This document shows, piece after piece, positions 1 to 5,140 of a stretch of 6,205 bases of DNA (positions are counted from its first letter, which is position 1; the number at the start of each line of letters is the position of its first letter). The stretch is taken from NCBI GenBank assembly GCA_902806295.1, contig CADCWB010000244.1:1-6205 (forward strand). Direction: 5' to 3'. Below the pieces are notes generated by a model that saw only the letters and a program-made list of their open reading frames with translations, made no database searches and was not told where the DNA came from. The stretch comes from an uncultured Sphingomonas sp. GTDB taxonomy: Bacteria; Pseudomonadota; Alphaproteobacteria; Sphingomonadales; Sphingomonadaceae. A program made the translations under genes and the position numbers.

Positions 1-70
1 CCTCCGGTCCAGCCAAGCCGACGTTGAGCGTAACGCCGGTCGGCAACGCGATCTTGCGGAACTCGGTCAT
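1..70 (-). CDS. Alpha/beta hydrolase, N-terminal fragment (runs off left edge)
   Basis: Only the first 23 codons are in the window. The ATG occupies 70-68, and the reading begins MTEFRKIALPTGVTLNVGLA and continues G-P-E at the edge. This N-terminus is typical of the alpha/beta hydrolase fold family (epoxide hydrolase or haloalkane dehalogenase-like), where it precedes the first strands and the HG oxyanion motif; that part lies outside the window, as do the catalytic residues. A strong Shine-Dalgarno AGGTGA sits 7 bases upstream of the ATG, and the ATG overlaps the stop of the upstream lipoprotein gene as ATGA. Both observations fix the start and suggest translational coupling. The family call rests on resemblance of a short stretch, so the substrate cannot be stated. 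The start is more certain than the function. Confidence 0.7.
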   Translation of the reverse strand, partial: MTEFRKIALPTGVTLNVGLAGPE

Positions 71-657
71 ACGTGGGTCACCTGTGAATGTCGGGAGCAC
101 AGGCGGCGGTAGTCGGAGGCGGCGGCTAGACTGCGTGCGTCGGCCTGACGAGCGAGCTCTAGCCCCTTGTCTAGCGTCGCCCACTCGATCCCTGAGCCGC
201 CGAGCAATTCCTCCCGTCGGTTCAAGACGTGGACTCCGACCGCAGTGTCCGTGCCGCGAAGCGCGCGCAACCGCTCGCCAGACATGGTGATCATCCGAAC
301 AGTGCCCGTGCCGAACGCCGAGCTCATTTCGCCCACATCGCTGTAAACCTTCATTCTGCCGATGGCGGCACCGTCACCGACGAACAGGCGAATAACGAAG
401 CGTCCGCGCGCGAAAGTGGGAAGACCGTCGGTGACCGACCATCCGGCTCGCACGTCGACCGAGTCCGTTCCGCGCGGGCGTGACCACTCGGTTTGGCCCC
501 GGCGAAGCTCACCCTGCGGATCAAGCAAGCGGAGGCTGGTCGCCGTGCCCCCATCACCTTCCGCTCTTCCAAGGCATTGCCAGCCCGCTCGACTATCCTT
601 CGTAGTGGCGCAGCCACTTACGGCCAGAGCCGAGGCGAGCAGGACCGCGACCCTCAA
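67..657 (-). CDS. Putative lipoprotein of unknown function, TTG start
   Basis: A 196-residue protein. The N-terminus (M-R-V, then a run of Leu/Ala/Val) is a short export signal ending in the lipobox VSGC, with Cys16 as the expected lipidated residue; the likely location is the periplasmic face of a membrane. The mature part has two further Cys (28 and 187), a beta-rich middle (about residues 75-145) and a helical, Ala/Leu-rich C-terminus (about 157-190). I recognise no family. The frame is open back to a GTG at 699, but that start would put about 14 charged residues before the signal and overlap pirin by 46 bp. The TTG at 657-655 sits directly before the signal peptide and overlaps the pirin stop as TTGA. 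No strong Shine-Dalgarno is visible, so translation probably depends on coupling. Its stop overlaps the hydrolase start as ATGA. The reading frame is well supported; the exact start is an inference. Confidence 0.78.
   Translation of the reverse strand: MRVAVLLASALAVSGCATTKDSRAGWQCLGRAEGDGGTATSLRLLDPQGELRRGQTEWSRPRGTDSVDVRAGWSVTDGLPTFARGRFVIRLFVGDGAAIGRMKVYSDVGEMSSAFGTGTVRMITMSGERLRALRGTDTAVGVHVLNRREELLGGSGIEWATLDKGLELARQADARSLAAASDYRRLCSRHSQVTHV
78..83 (-). promoter_or_regulatory. Ribosome binding site of the hydrolase gene
   Basis: AGGTGA on the minus strand, 7 bases before the ATG at 70. It lies inside the last codons of the lipoprotein gene. It is the best evidence that a gene really starts at the left edge. 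Confidence 0.75.
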
Positions 658-1556
658 GGGTAGCTCACGGTCTTCGGCACTTCGGGGATGGGGATCCACT
701 CGTCATGATCGTCGGGCGGTAGCGCGAATTCGCCGGCTTTCCAGGCGCGCTTGGCTTCGTTGATGCGCTCGCGACTGGAGGATACGAAGTTCCACCAGAC
801 GTGGCGTTCGCCATCCATCGGCGCGCCGCCGCACAGCATCATGCGTGCTCCGCGCTCCGAACGGAGCACCGGCCTGTGCCCGGGCGCGAGCAGGACGAGG
901 TGCATCGGCTCCAGGCCCAGGCCATCAACGGTCGCGTCACCGTCGAGCAGGTAGAGCGCTCGCTCATCCGCCTCACGCTCGACCTCGAGCGAGGCGCCAG
1001 GTGTCAACTCGATCGCGGCGTATAGGGTGGCGCTGTGCTGGGTGACTGGCGAGCGGGCGCCGTAGGCCTCGCCCATGATCAGGTTCAGGCGCACGCCGCT
1101 GCCCTCGATGATCGGCAGCCGCTCGGCCGATACATGCTCGAAGGCCGGGTCCTGTTCTTCGCTCGACCGAGGCAGGGCGATCCAGGTTTGTATCCCATCC
1201 ATGGTCGGTCCGCGGCCACGCTCGTCGGCGGGGGAACGCTCTGAATGCGAGATACCCCGCCCGGCGGTCATCAGGTTCACCGCACCCGGTTCGATCCGCT
1301 GGTATGTGCCCAGGCTGTCGCGATGGTCGATCGCGCCTTCGAACAGATAGGTGACGGTTGCCAGATTGATGTGTGGGTGTGGGCGGACATCGATGCCCTC
1401 GTCCACGCCGAGCCGGGCGGGCCCCATCTGGTCGAAGAAGATGAACGGCCCGACCATGGTCCTGAGCTTGTGGGGCAGGGTGCGGTGCACCTTGAAGCCG
1501 CCAAGGTCGTGGCTGACGGGCGCCAAACTCATGAGAATAGGAGAGTCGTTGTTCAT
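654..1556 (-). CDS. Pirin family protein
   Basis: A 300-residue bicupin of the pirin family, whose members bind one metal (usually iron) in the N-terminal cupin and act as redox-responsive regulators or quercetin 2,3-dioxygenases. The four expected ligands are visible: His60 and His62 in R-P-H-P-H-I, then His104 and Glu106 in GISHSER. The family segments GPFIFFDQMGPA (37-48), VTYLFEGAIDHRDSLG (68-83) and the QTWIALP strand (123-129) are present, and the second cupin covers about 170-260. The length is normal for bacterial pirins. The ATG at 1556 overlaps the bolA stop as ATGA, which favours this start over the internal Met9, which has no Shine-Dalgarno. Position in an operon with bolA and a lipoprotein does not reveal a substrate. 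The family call is secure; whether it is an enzyme or a regulator cannot be told. Confidence 0.95.
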   Translation of the reverse strand: MNNDSPILMSLAPVSHDLGGFKVHRTLPHKLRTMVGPFIFFDQMGPARLGVDEGIDVRPHPHINLATVTYLFEGAIDHRDSLGTYQRIEPGAVNLMTAGRGISHSERSPADERGRGPTMDGIQTWIALPRSSEEQDPAFEHVSAERLPIIEGSGVRLNLIMGEAYGARSPVTQHSATLYAAIELTPGASLEVEREADERALYLLDGDATVDGLGLEPMHLVLLAPGHRPVLRSERGARMMLCGGAPMDGERHVWWNFVSSSRERINEAKRAWKAGEFALPPDDHDEWIPIPEVPKTVSYP

Positions 1557-1837
1557 TCGCCTGGTGCCCTCGCCTTGATCGACAACGCATGAACCCGCTC
1601 GTGCATCAGATCGCCGAGCGCAGCATAGACCAGGCGCTGCCGTTGAACCCGATCCTTGCCGGTAAAGGCCGGGCTTTCGATCGCCAGGCTGAAGTGCGAC
1701 TCGCCGGCGGGATTGTGGCCGCCGTGCCCGCGATGCTGCTCGCTATCGTCCGTGAGTTGAACCTGCGTCGGAGCGAGCGCCGCGGTAAGGCGGGCTGTCA
1801 TTTCCCGTGCGACCGGGCCGGTGATGTCTGCGTTCAT
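1553..1837 (-). CDS. bolA: BolA family protein
   Basis: A 94-residue BolA-fold protein. BolA proteins partner with monothiol glutaredoxins to bind or deliver [2Fe-2S] clusters and influence stress and morphology genes. Visible family marks are the D-D-S strand end (30-32), a His-rich loop with His35, His38 and His41, the core motif GESHFSLAIESPAF (45-58), a helix containing QRQRLVYAAL (65-74), and the near-invariant His83 in V-H-A-L-S-I, the cluster-ligating His in characterised members. The frame is open to 1894, but MNADITGPVA fits the usual alphaproteobacterial N-terminus. No well-spaced Shine-Dalgarno precedes this ATG: AGGGG ends only 2 bases before it. A TATATA six bases upstream (1844-1849) would place transcription start at about the ATG, so a leaderless mRNA is possible. 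No glutaredoxin gene is in the window. Downstream pirin is coupled by ATGA. Confidence 0.95.
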   Translation of the reverse strand: MNADITGPVAREMTARLTAALAPTQVQLTDDSEQHRGHGGHNPAGESHFSLAIESPAFTGKDRVQRQRLVYAALGDLMHERVHALSIKARAPGE

Positions 1838-1874
1838 GACCCCTATATACGGCGGTTCTCGCAATGAGGCATCA
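1838..1874. promoter_or_regulatory. Divergent promoter region between bolA and the J-domain gene
   Basis: The 37 bases between the two chosen starts hold a self-complementary TATATA at 1844-1849 that could act as a -10 element in either direction. For bolA it would start transcription at about 1837-1838, the ATG itself. For the J-domain gene it would give a start near 1855-1857 and a leader of about 20 bases. Neither direction shows a good -35 at 16-18 bp spacing, so any -35 would be weak and would lie in the neighbouring coding sequence. This is an inference from spacing. Confidence 0.35.
1866..1869 (+). promoter_or_regulatory. Ribosome binding site deciding a GTG start
   Basis: GAGG lies 5 bases before the GTG at 1875. 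The in-frame ATG alternatives at 1821, 1824 and 1836 have no comparable site and overlap the bolA start codon. Confidence 0.5.
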
Positions 1875-2453
1875 GTGGCGTCACGACATCCCAAGTTTCA
1901 TGGCCGGGTTGAGGGGGCGGCTGCGCATTGCGCCGCGCCAGGGTGCGGCGCGCCCGGCGAGTTCAAGGCGCCCCTGACCGCCCCAAGTTTCGACGGTCCC
2001 GGCGAGTGGCAATGGCTTTGCCTGGACCATGTCCGCCAGCATAACGCCCGCTACAACTACTTCGCCGGCATGAGCACCGAGGAGATCGAAGCCGCCCAAT
2101 CGCCGATCGCCGGGTGGGAGCGGGCAACTCGGGCCTTTGCGCCGGGTGGCGCAGATCCGGCGCCGGCCTGGAGCGACTTCAGTGATCCGCTGGATGCGAT
2201 CGCCGGTCGTTTTGGCGTTCGGCGGCAGGCAGCCCAGTCTGCGCCGGCGCGCTTCAACCCGGCCGAGCACCGCGCGCTTCATGTGCTCGGGTTGGGCGAT
2301 GACACCGACTTGCATGCCGTACGCCAGCGCTATTCGGAGCTGGTGCGGCGCTATCACCCTGATCGCAACGGGGGCGACCGCAAGCATGAGAGCAAGCTGG
2401 CGCAGGTGCTGGAGGCCTGGCAGGTACTGAAGGTTGCGCCGGCCTTCGCCTGA
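1875..2453 (+). CDS. J-domain (DnaJ-like) protein with N-terminal Cys/His cluster
   Basis: A 192-residue protein from the GTG at 1875. The C-terminal part (about 132-188) is a J domain: HVLGLGDDTDLHAVRQRYSE, then LVRRYHPDRN with the HPD triad at 161-163, then helix III ending in AWQVLK. J domains stimulate Hsp70 (DnaK) ATPase. There is no G/F region and no CxxCxGxG zinc repeat, so it is not DnaJ itself but a J-only co-chaperone of the type often beside bolA in alphaproteobacteria. The N-terminus has Cys19-x4-Cys24 and Cys49-x2-His52 around a conserved-looking GPGEWQWLCLDHVR segment, which could bind zinc. The middle (85-128) is Ala/Pro-rich and probably a linker. An upstream ATG at 1836 would add 13 residues but collides with bolA. 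The partner and client are unknown. The family is certain; the start is moderately so. Confidence 0.9.
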   Translation: MASRHPKFHGRVEGAAAHCAAPGCGAPGEFKAPLTAPSFDGPGEWQWLCLDHVRQHNARYNYFAGMSTEEIEAAQSPIAGWERATRAFAPGGADPAPAWSDFSDPLDAIAGRFGVRRQAAQSAPARFNPAEHRALHVLGLGDDTDLHAVRQRYSELVRRYHPDRNGGDRKHESKLAQVLEAWQVLKVAPAFA

Positions 2454-2454
2454 C

Positions 2455-3183
2455 TCAGTTCGGCTCCAGTGCGAAATCGACACGGAGTCGGACCTCGGTC
2501 CGGTTCAGGCCGGGGCTGAAGGGAGCGCCTTGCTCGGGCGGAGGTGGAGCCGAAACCGGCATGGCTGCGTCCATGCTCTGAGTGCGGACGATCGGCGGCG
2601 GCATGGGGATGCCATATTCGCCGCCATCGACGATGTTGACCACCCGCACGATCTTGAGCCCAGCCGCTTCACCATAAGCCTCGGCCCGCGACCGCGCCGC
2701 CTTGAACGCCGCTGCGTAGGCCGAGCGGTTCGCCGCCTCCCGGTCGGACACCCGCAGGTCGGGACCGCCGAGCAGATTGGCGCCCGCCTCGGTAACGGCG
2801 GTGACCGCTTCACCAACCCGCGCCATGTCCGTCAGTCGGGCTTCCAGCACGTTGGACGCGCGGAACTGCCCGCGCTCGCGGCCGTAGTCGATCCGCTGCA
2901 GCGAAAGGTCTTGAGTCTGCAGGTCGTCGGCCTTCACGCCCAACCGGCTGAGCGCCGCAGTCACGCGGGCCATCTTCTCGCGATTGAGGCGGCTGGCCTC
3001 CGTGGCGTTCGGGCCGACACTCACCACGCCCATCCGCAGCCGCGCCTCGTTCGGACGTGCTTCGGCTCGGCCGGTGGCGGAGATGGTGAGCAGGGTCTCG
3101 CCCTTCTCCACCCCGCGCGGGTCGGGGCTGGTCGGCTGGCAAGCGGCCAGGAGGGGCAAGGCAAGCAGAGGCAAGTGACGCAT
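2455..3183 (-). CDS. SIMPL domain (DUF541) lipoprotein
   Basis: A 242-residue exported protein. Residues 1-14 are a signal peptide ending in the lipobox LAAC, with Cys15 the lipidation site. The mature protein starts its SIMPL/DUF541 domain at about 30: TLLTISATGRAEARPNEARL is the characteristic first strand, followed by the helix with VTAALSRLGVKADDLQTQ (74-91), an N-V-L-E-A-R-L strand (111-117) and the helix AYAAAFKAARSRAEAYGEAA (155-174). A Pro-rich loop (194-198 and 213-216) precedes the last strand VRLRVDFAL (231-239). The family is periplasmic or membrane-attached and often linked to oxidative stress, but its molecular role is unclear. The ATG at 3183 is chosen for AAGGAG 7 bases upstream and because it begins the signal peptide, although the frame is open to 3228. 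Its stop is one base from the convergent J-domain stop. It has its own promoter with a palindrome. Confidence 0.93.
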   Translation of the reverse strand: MRHLPLLALPLLAACQPTSPDPRGVEKGETLLTISATGRAEARPNEARLRMGVVSVGPNATEASRLNREKMARVTAALSRLGVKADDLQTQDLSLQRIDYGRERGQFRASNVLEARLTDMARVGEAVTAVTEAGANLLGGPDLRVSDREAANRSAYAAAFKAARSRAEAYGEAAGLKIVRVVNIVDGGEYGIPMPPPIVRTQSMDAAMPVSAPPPPEQGAPFSPGLNRTEVRLRVDFALEPN

Positions 3184-3190
3184 GAACAAG

Positions 3191-3196
3191 CTCCTT
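3191..3196 (-). promoter_or_regulatory. Ribosome binding site of the SIMPL gene, inside a small inverted repeat
   Basis: AAGGAG lies 7 bases before the ATG at 3183. It is embedded in ACAAG-GAG-CTTGT (3186-3198, read on the minus strand), a 5-bp perfect stem with a 3-base loop. The stem would partly hide the site in the mRNA, but it is short and marginal in stability. Confidence 0.7.
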
Positions 3197-3207
3197 GTAA
3201 GCCCATT

Positions 3208-3235
3208 CATGTTACATTGTAACACCAAGTCGTCA
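3208..3235 (-). promoter_or_regulatory. Sigma70-type promoter of the SIMPL lipoprotein gene
   Basis: On the minus strand, TTGACG (3235-3230; 5 of 6 to the -35 consensus) is followed after 16 bp by TAACAT (3213-3208; 4 of 6 to the -10 consensus). Transcription would begin near 3201, giving a leader of about 17 bases that includes the Shine-Dalgarno. The promoter fits in the 59 bp between the upstream GST stop and the SIMPL start. Position and match support it; expression is untested. Confidence 0.6.
3209..3223. promoter_or_regulatory. Probable operator: perfect 15-bp palindrome
   Basis: TGTTACA-T-TGTAACA is a perfect inverted repeat with 7-base arms and a single central base. It covers most of the -10 element and the promoter-proximal part of the spacer of the SIMPL promoter, so a dimeric protein bound here would block RNA polymerase. 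I cannot name the regulator, and none is encoded in the window. TetR- or GntR-type dimers commonly bind such sites. Confidence 0.55.
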
Positions 3236-3242
3236 ATCCGGC

Positions 3243-3923
3243 TCAGTCCCGGTCGGGCGCACCGAGCGGGAAGAAGGCGCGGTAGGGCCGCGCTTCATCA
3301 ACGGCGCGCGCCACCGCCGGATGGGCGAGCAGCCGCGCCCGGTAGGCTTGCAGGCGCGGTCGGCCGGAACCGATCTCCTCCACCCAATCCGCGTAGAACA
3401 GCGACGGGGCCGCGGCGCAGTCGGCCAGGGTGAAGTGGTTGCCGGCCGCCCACAGGCCGTCAGAGAGGTTCTGCTCGAGCCAGTCATAGGCCAACCGCAG
3501 TCGGGTGAGCGACGCCGCCACCCCGAACGGATCGCGCGAACCCTCCGGTCGAAGAGCGTTGCTGACGGAGACTTGCATCACCTCCATGATGCGGAGGTCG
3601 AAGAAGCGGTCGAGAAAACGCACCCGCCGCCCGAGCTCCCCATCCGGGATCCACTGGTTGGGACCGGGGTGATGCGCCTGCAGATGTTCGATGATGCAGG
3701 TCGATTCGACAAGCGGCTGGTCGCCATCGAGCAGCAGGGGAAATTGCTTGAACGGCCAATGGTGCTCAAGCTCGGACAGGTTCTCACGGTGCTGCCCGTC
3801 CAGCATGCGGAACTCGAAGGGGGTCTCGTTCATCCACAGCGGGATCAGCGCCTTCCAGGTGTAGCTGCTGAACGGATGGCCGAAGAGCTGCAGGCCTGTC
3901 CCAAGCGGCGTCGAAGGGTTCAC
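3243..3923 (-). CDS. Glutathione S-transferase family protein
   Basis: A 226-residue cytosolic GST-fold protein. The N-terminal thioredoxin-like domain (about 11-85) contains GHPFSSYTWKALIPL, where Ser19, Ser20 or Tyr21 is the likely glutathione-activating residue, then the cis-proline in Q-F-P-L-L (Pro62) and the gamma-glutamyl-binding pair Glu73-Ser74 in VESTCIIEHL. The all-helical C-terminal domain (about 97-215) includes the usual folding motif FTLADCAAAP (164-173) with Asp168. The length is normal. The start is a GTG at 3923-3921 overlapping the upstream stop as GTGA, with GAGG 7 bases before it, so it is coupled to the reductase-like gene. The family uses glutathione to conjugate, reduce or isomerise electrophiles; the substrate is not visible. 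It is the last gene of the right-hand operon. Confidence 0.93.
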   Translation of the reverse strand: MNPSTPLGTGLQLFGHPFSSYTWKALIPLWMNETPFEFRMLDGQHRENLSELEHHWPFKQFPLLLDGDQPLVESTCIIEHLQAHHPGPNQWIPDGELGRRVRFLDRFFDLRIMEVMQVSVSNALRPEGSRDPFGVAASLTRLRLAYDWLEQNLSDGLWAAGNHFTLADCAAAPSLFYADWVEEIGSGRPRLQAYRARLLAHPAVARAVDEARPYRAFFPLGAPDRD

Positions 3924-4642
3924 CAGCTGCCCTCGGCGATGGCGCGCTGCCGCGCCTGCTCGCGCTCGCTGCTGGACTGTGGGCCGGCCCAGCCATGCTC
4001 GACCTTGCCGGCGGGCTCATAGGTGGCGATCATCGCGCCCGACCGGGTGACCCGGTGCTCGACGAGGCGCAAGGCCTCAGCCGGGGTCTCCTCGCCGAAC
4101 AGCCGCTTGCCGCCGCCCAGCACCACCGGGAAAGTCATCAGCGTTAGCCGGTCAAGCAGCCCGGCCGCGATCAGCGCGGGGTAGAGCGTGCTGCTACCTT
4201 GGACCAGCAGGTCGGGGCCATCGCCCTCCTTGACCGTGCGAAGCTCGTCGAGGCTGCCGAGCCGGTGGCTGTTGGACCAGCCGAGGTCGGGCATTCCGCG
4301 GGTCAGCACATATTTGTTCGCGCGCGTGAAGGCCTCGCCCATGTCGATGGCGGCGACTTCATGCTCGGCCTTGCCGAGCCGATCGAACACCTCGCCGGTT
4401 CCCGTCGCCTCGCCACCGACATAAGGCCAATAGGCGGCGAAGATGTCGTAGGTGCGCCGCCCGAGCAGCAGGTCGTAGTCGCGGCCGAAGAAGGCATCGA
4501 TGGCTTGGCCCACATCCTCGTCGAAGAACTGCGGCAGCCAGCCGCCGTGTGCGAAGCCGCCGGTCGGGTCCTCGTCCGGCCCGCCGGGCGCCTGCATCAC
4601 GCCGTCGAGCGAGACGAAAACACTTCCGCGGATCTTACGCAT
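3920..4642 (-). CDS. Dihydrofolate reductase family protein (RibD C-terminal domain)
   Basis: A 240-residue protein of the RibD-C/DHFR-like fold. The opening strand and loop SVFVSLDGVMQAPGG (7-21) is the family signature. It is followed by DYDLLLGRRTYDIFAAYWP (55-73), the N-K-Y-V-L-T-R strand (109-115), and the NADPH-site region LLVQGSSTLYPALIAAGLLD (145-164) with VVLGGGKRLFG (173-183). Members are NAD(P)H-dependent reductases of mostly unknown substrate. It is neither the essential folA product nor a full RibD, since the deaminase domain is absent. The last 25 or so residues, S-S-S-E-R-E-Q and onward, form a charged helical tail beyond the domain. The frame is open to 4681, but the ATG at 4642 is preceded by GGAGAG at 7 bases and begins the conserved MRKI. 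It overlaps the PhnB-like gene by 8 bp and is coupled to the GST. Confidence 0.92.
   Translation of the reverse strand: MRKIRGSVFVSLDGVMQAPGGPDEDPTGGFAHGGWLPQFFDEDVGQAIDAFFGRDYDLLLGRRTYDIFAAYWPYVGGEATGTGEVFDRLGKAEHEVAAIDMGEAFTRANKYVLTRGMPDLGWSNSHRLGSLDELRTVKEGDGPDLLVQGSSTLYPALIAAGLLDRLTLMTFPVVLGGGKRLFGEETPAEALRLVEHRVTRSGAMIATYEPAGKVEHGWAGPQSSSEREQARQRAIAEGSW
3931..3934 (-). promoter_or_regulatory. Ribosome binding site supporting the GTG start of the GST gene
   Basis: GAGG 7 bases upstream of the GTG at 3923, within the final codons of the preceding gene. Confidence 0.5.
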
Positions 4643-5126
4643 CGACGCTCTCTCCGGCAGCGGCCGCCTCGAGAGCCGCAATATCGATCTTCTTCATCTC
4701 CATCATCGCCTGGAAGGCGCGCTTGCCGCGGTCGCCGCCTTCGGCAGTCAGTTCGAGCAAACGGCGCGGCGTAATCTGCCAGGAGAAACCCCAGCGATCA
4801 CGGCACCAGCCGCACTGACTTTCCGCGCCGCCGTTGCCGACGACCGCGTTCCAGTAGCGGTCGGTTTCTTCTTGATTATCCGTCAGGACCATGAAGCTGA
4901 CCGCCTCGTTGGGCTTGAACATCGGGCCGCCATTCAGGCCGACAAAGCTCTGCCCGAGAACGGTGAACTCGACCGTGATTTCCTCCCCCTCCTTGGTGGA
5001 AGGGTTGTCGGCGGCGGCTCCGGTTGCCGACCCGACACGACTGTCCGGGAAGGTCGCGGCATAGAATTCTGCCGCCTTGCGCGCCTCGCCATGATCGAAC
5101 CACAGGCAGGTGGTGAGCTTGTTCAT
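4635..5126 (-). CDS. VOC family protein, PhnB-like (3-demethylubiquinone-9 3-methyltransferase domain)
   Basis: A 163-residue single-domain protein of the PhnB-like branch of the vicinal oxygen chelate fold. Visible family marks are LWFDHGEARKAAEFYAATFP (8-27), which forms the first strand and helix; the G-Q-S-F-V-G-L-N-G-G-P strand (58-68); FKPNEAVSFMV (70-80); and QCGWCRDRWGFSWQITP (104-120), the hallmark of this group. The C-terminal amphipathic stretch FQAMMEMKKIDIAALEAA (138-155) is also typical. The database name for the group is inherited and misleading: nothing here shows methyltransferase activity or a role in ubiquinone synthesis. The ATG at 5126 has AAGGAA 8 bases upstream, and that site overlaps the stop codon of the preceding VOC gene, 13 bp away. 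The cellular substrate is unknown. Confidence 0.93.
   Translation of the reverse strand: MNKLTTCLWFDHGEARKAAEFYAATFPDSRVGSATGAAADNPSTKEGEEITVEFTVLGQSFVGLNGGPMFKPNEAVSFMVLTDNQEETDRYWNAVVGNGGAESQCGWCRDRWGFSWQITPRRLLELTAEGGDRGKRAFQAMMEMKKIDIAALEAAAAGESVDA
4650..4655 (-). promoter_or_regulatory. Ribosome binding site deciding the start of the DHFR-like gene
   Basis: GGAGAG 7 bases before the ATG at 4642. It lies in the last codons of the PhnB-like gene and argues against the upstream in-frame start at 4681. Confidence 0.65.
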
Positions 5127-5134
5127 GATCCGGT

Positions 5135-5140
5135 TTCCTT
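5135..5140 (-). promoter_or_regulatory. Ribosome binding site of the PhnB-like gene overlapping the previous stop
   Basis: AAGGAA 8 bases before the ATG at 5126. It shares base 5140 with the TGA of the upstream VOC gene, so termination and re-initiation can be linked. Confidence 0.6.

Noticed and set aside
973..1590. Minus-strand open frame (205 codons) inside pirin in another frame
   Set aside because: It is Arg/Pro/His-rich, typical of a GC-driven frame shadow. The pirin frame holds the metal ligands.
1631..1645. BolA helix reads QRQR where E. coli BolA has NRHR
   Set aside because: It is a side-chain variation in a helix. The cluster-ligating His83 and the loop His residues are intact, so there is no sign of lost function.
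1836..1838. ATG as the start of the J-domain protein
   Set aside because: It overlaps the bolA start codon, leaves no room for a promoter and has no Shine-Dalgarno. The GTG at 1875 has GAGG and begins at the conserved-looking K-F-H-G-R region.
2434..3222. Long plus-strand open frame (262 codons) opposite the SIMPL gene
   Set aside because: It is the antisense shadow of a high-GC gene. It shows no family motif and no start signal, while the minus strand has a clear signal peptide, SIMPL motifs, Shine-Dalgarno and promoter.
3321..4022. Plus-strand open frame (233 codons) opposite the GST gene
   Set aside because: No domain is recognisable, and the opposite strand carries all GST landmarks and coupled junctions.
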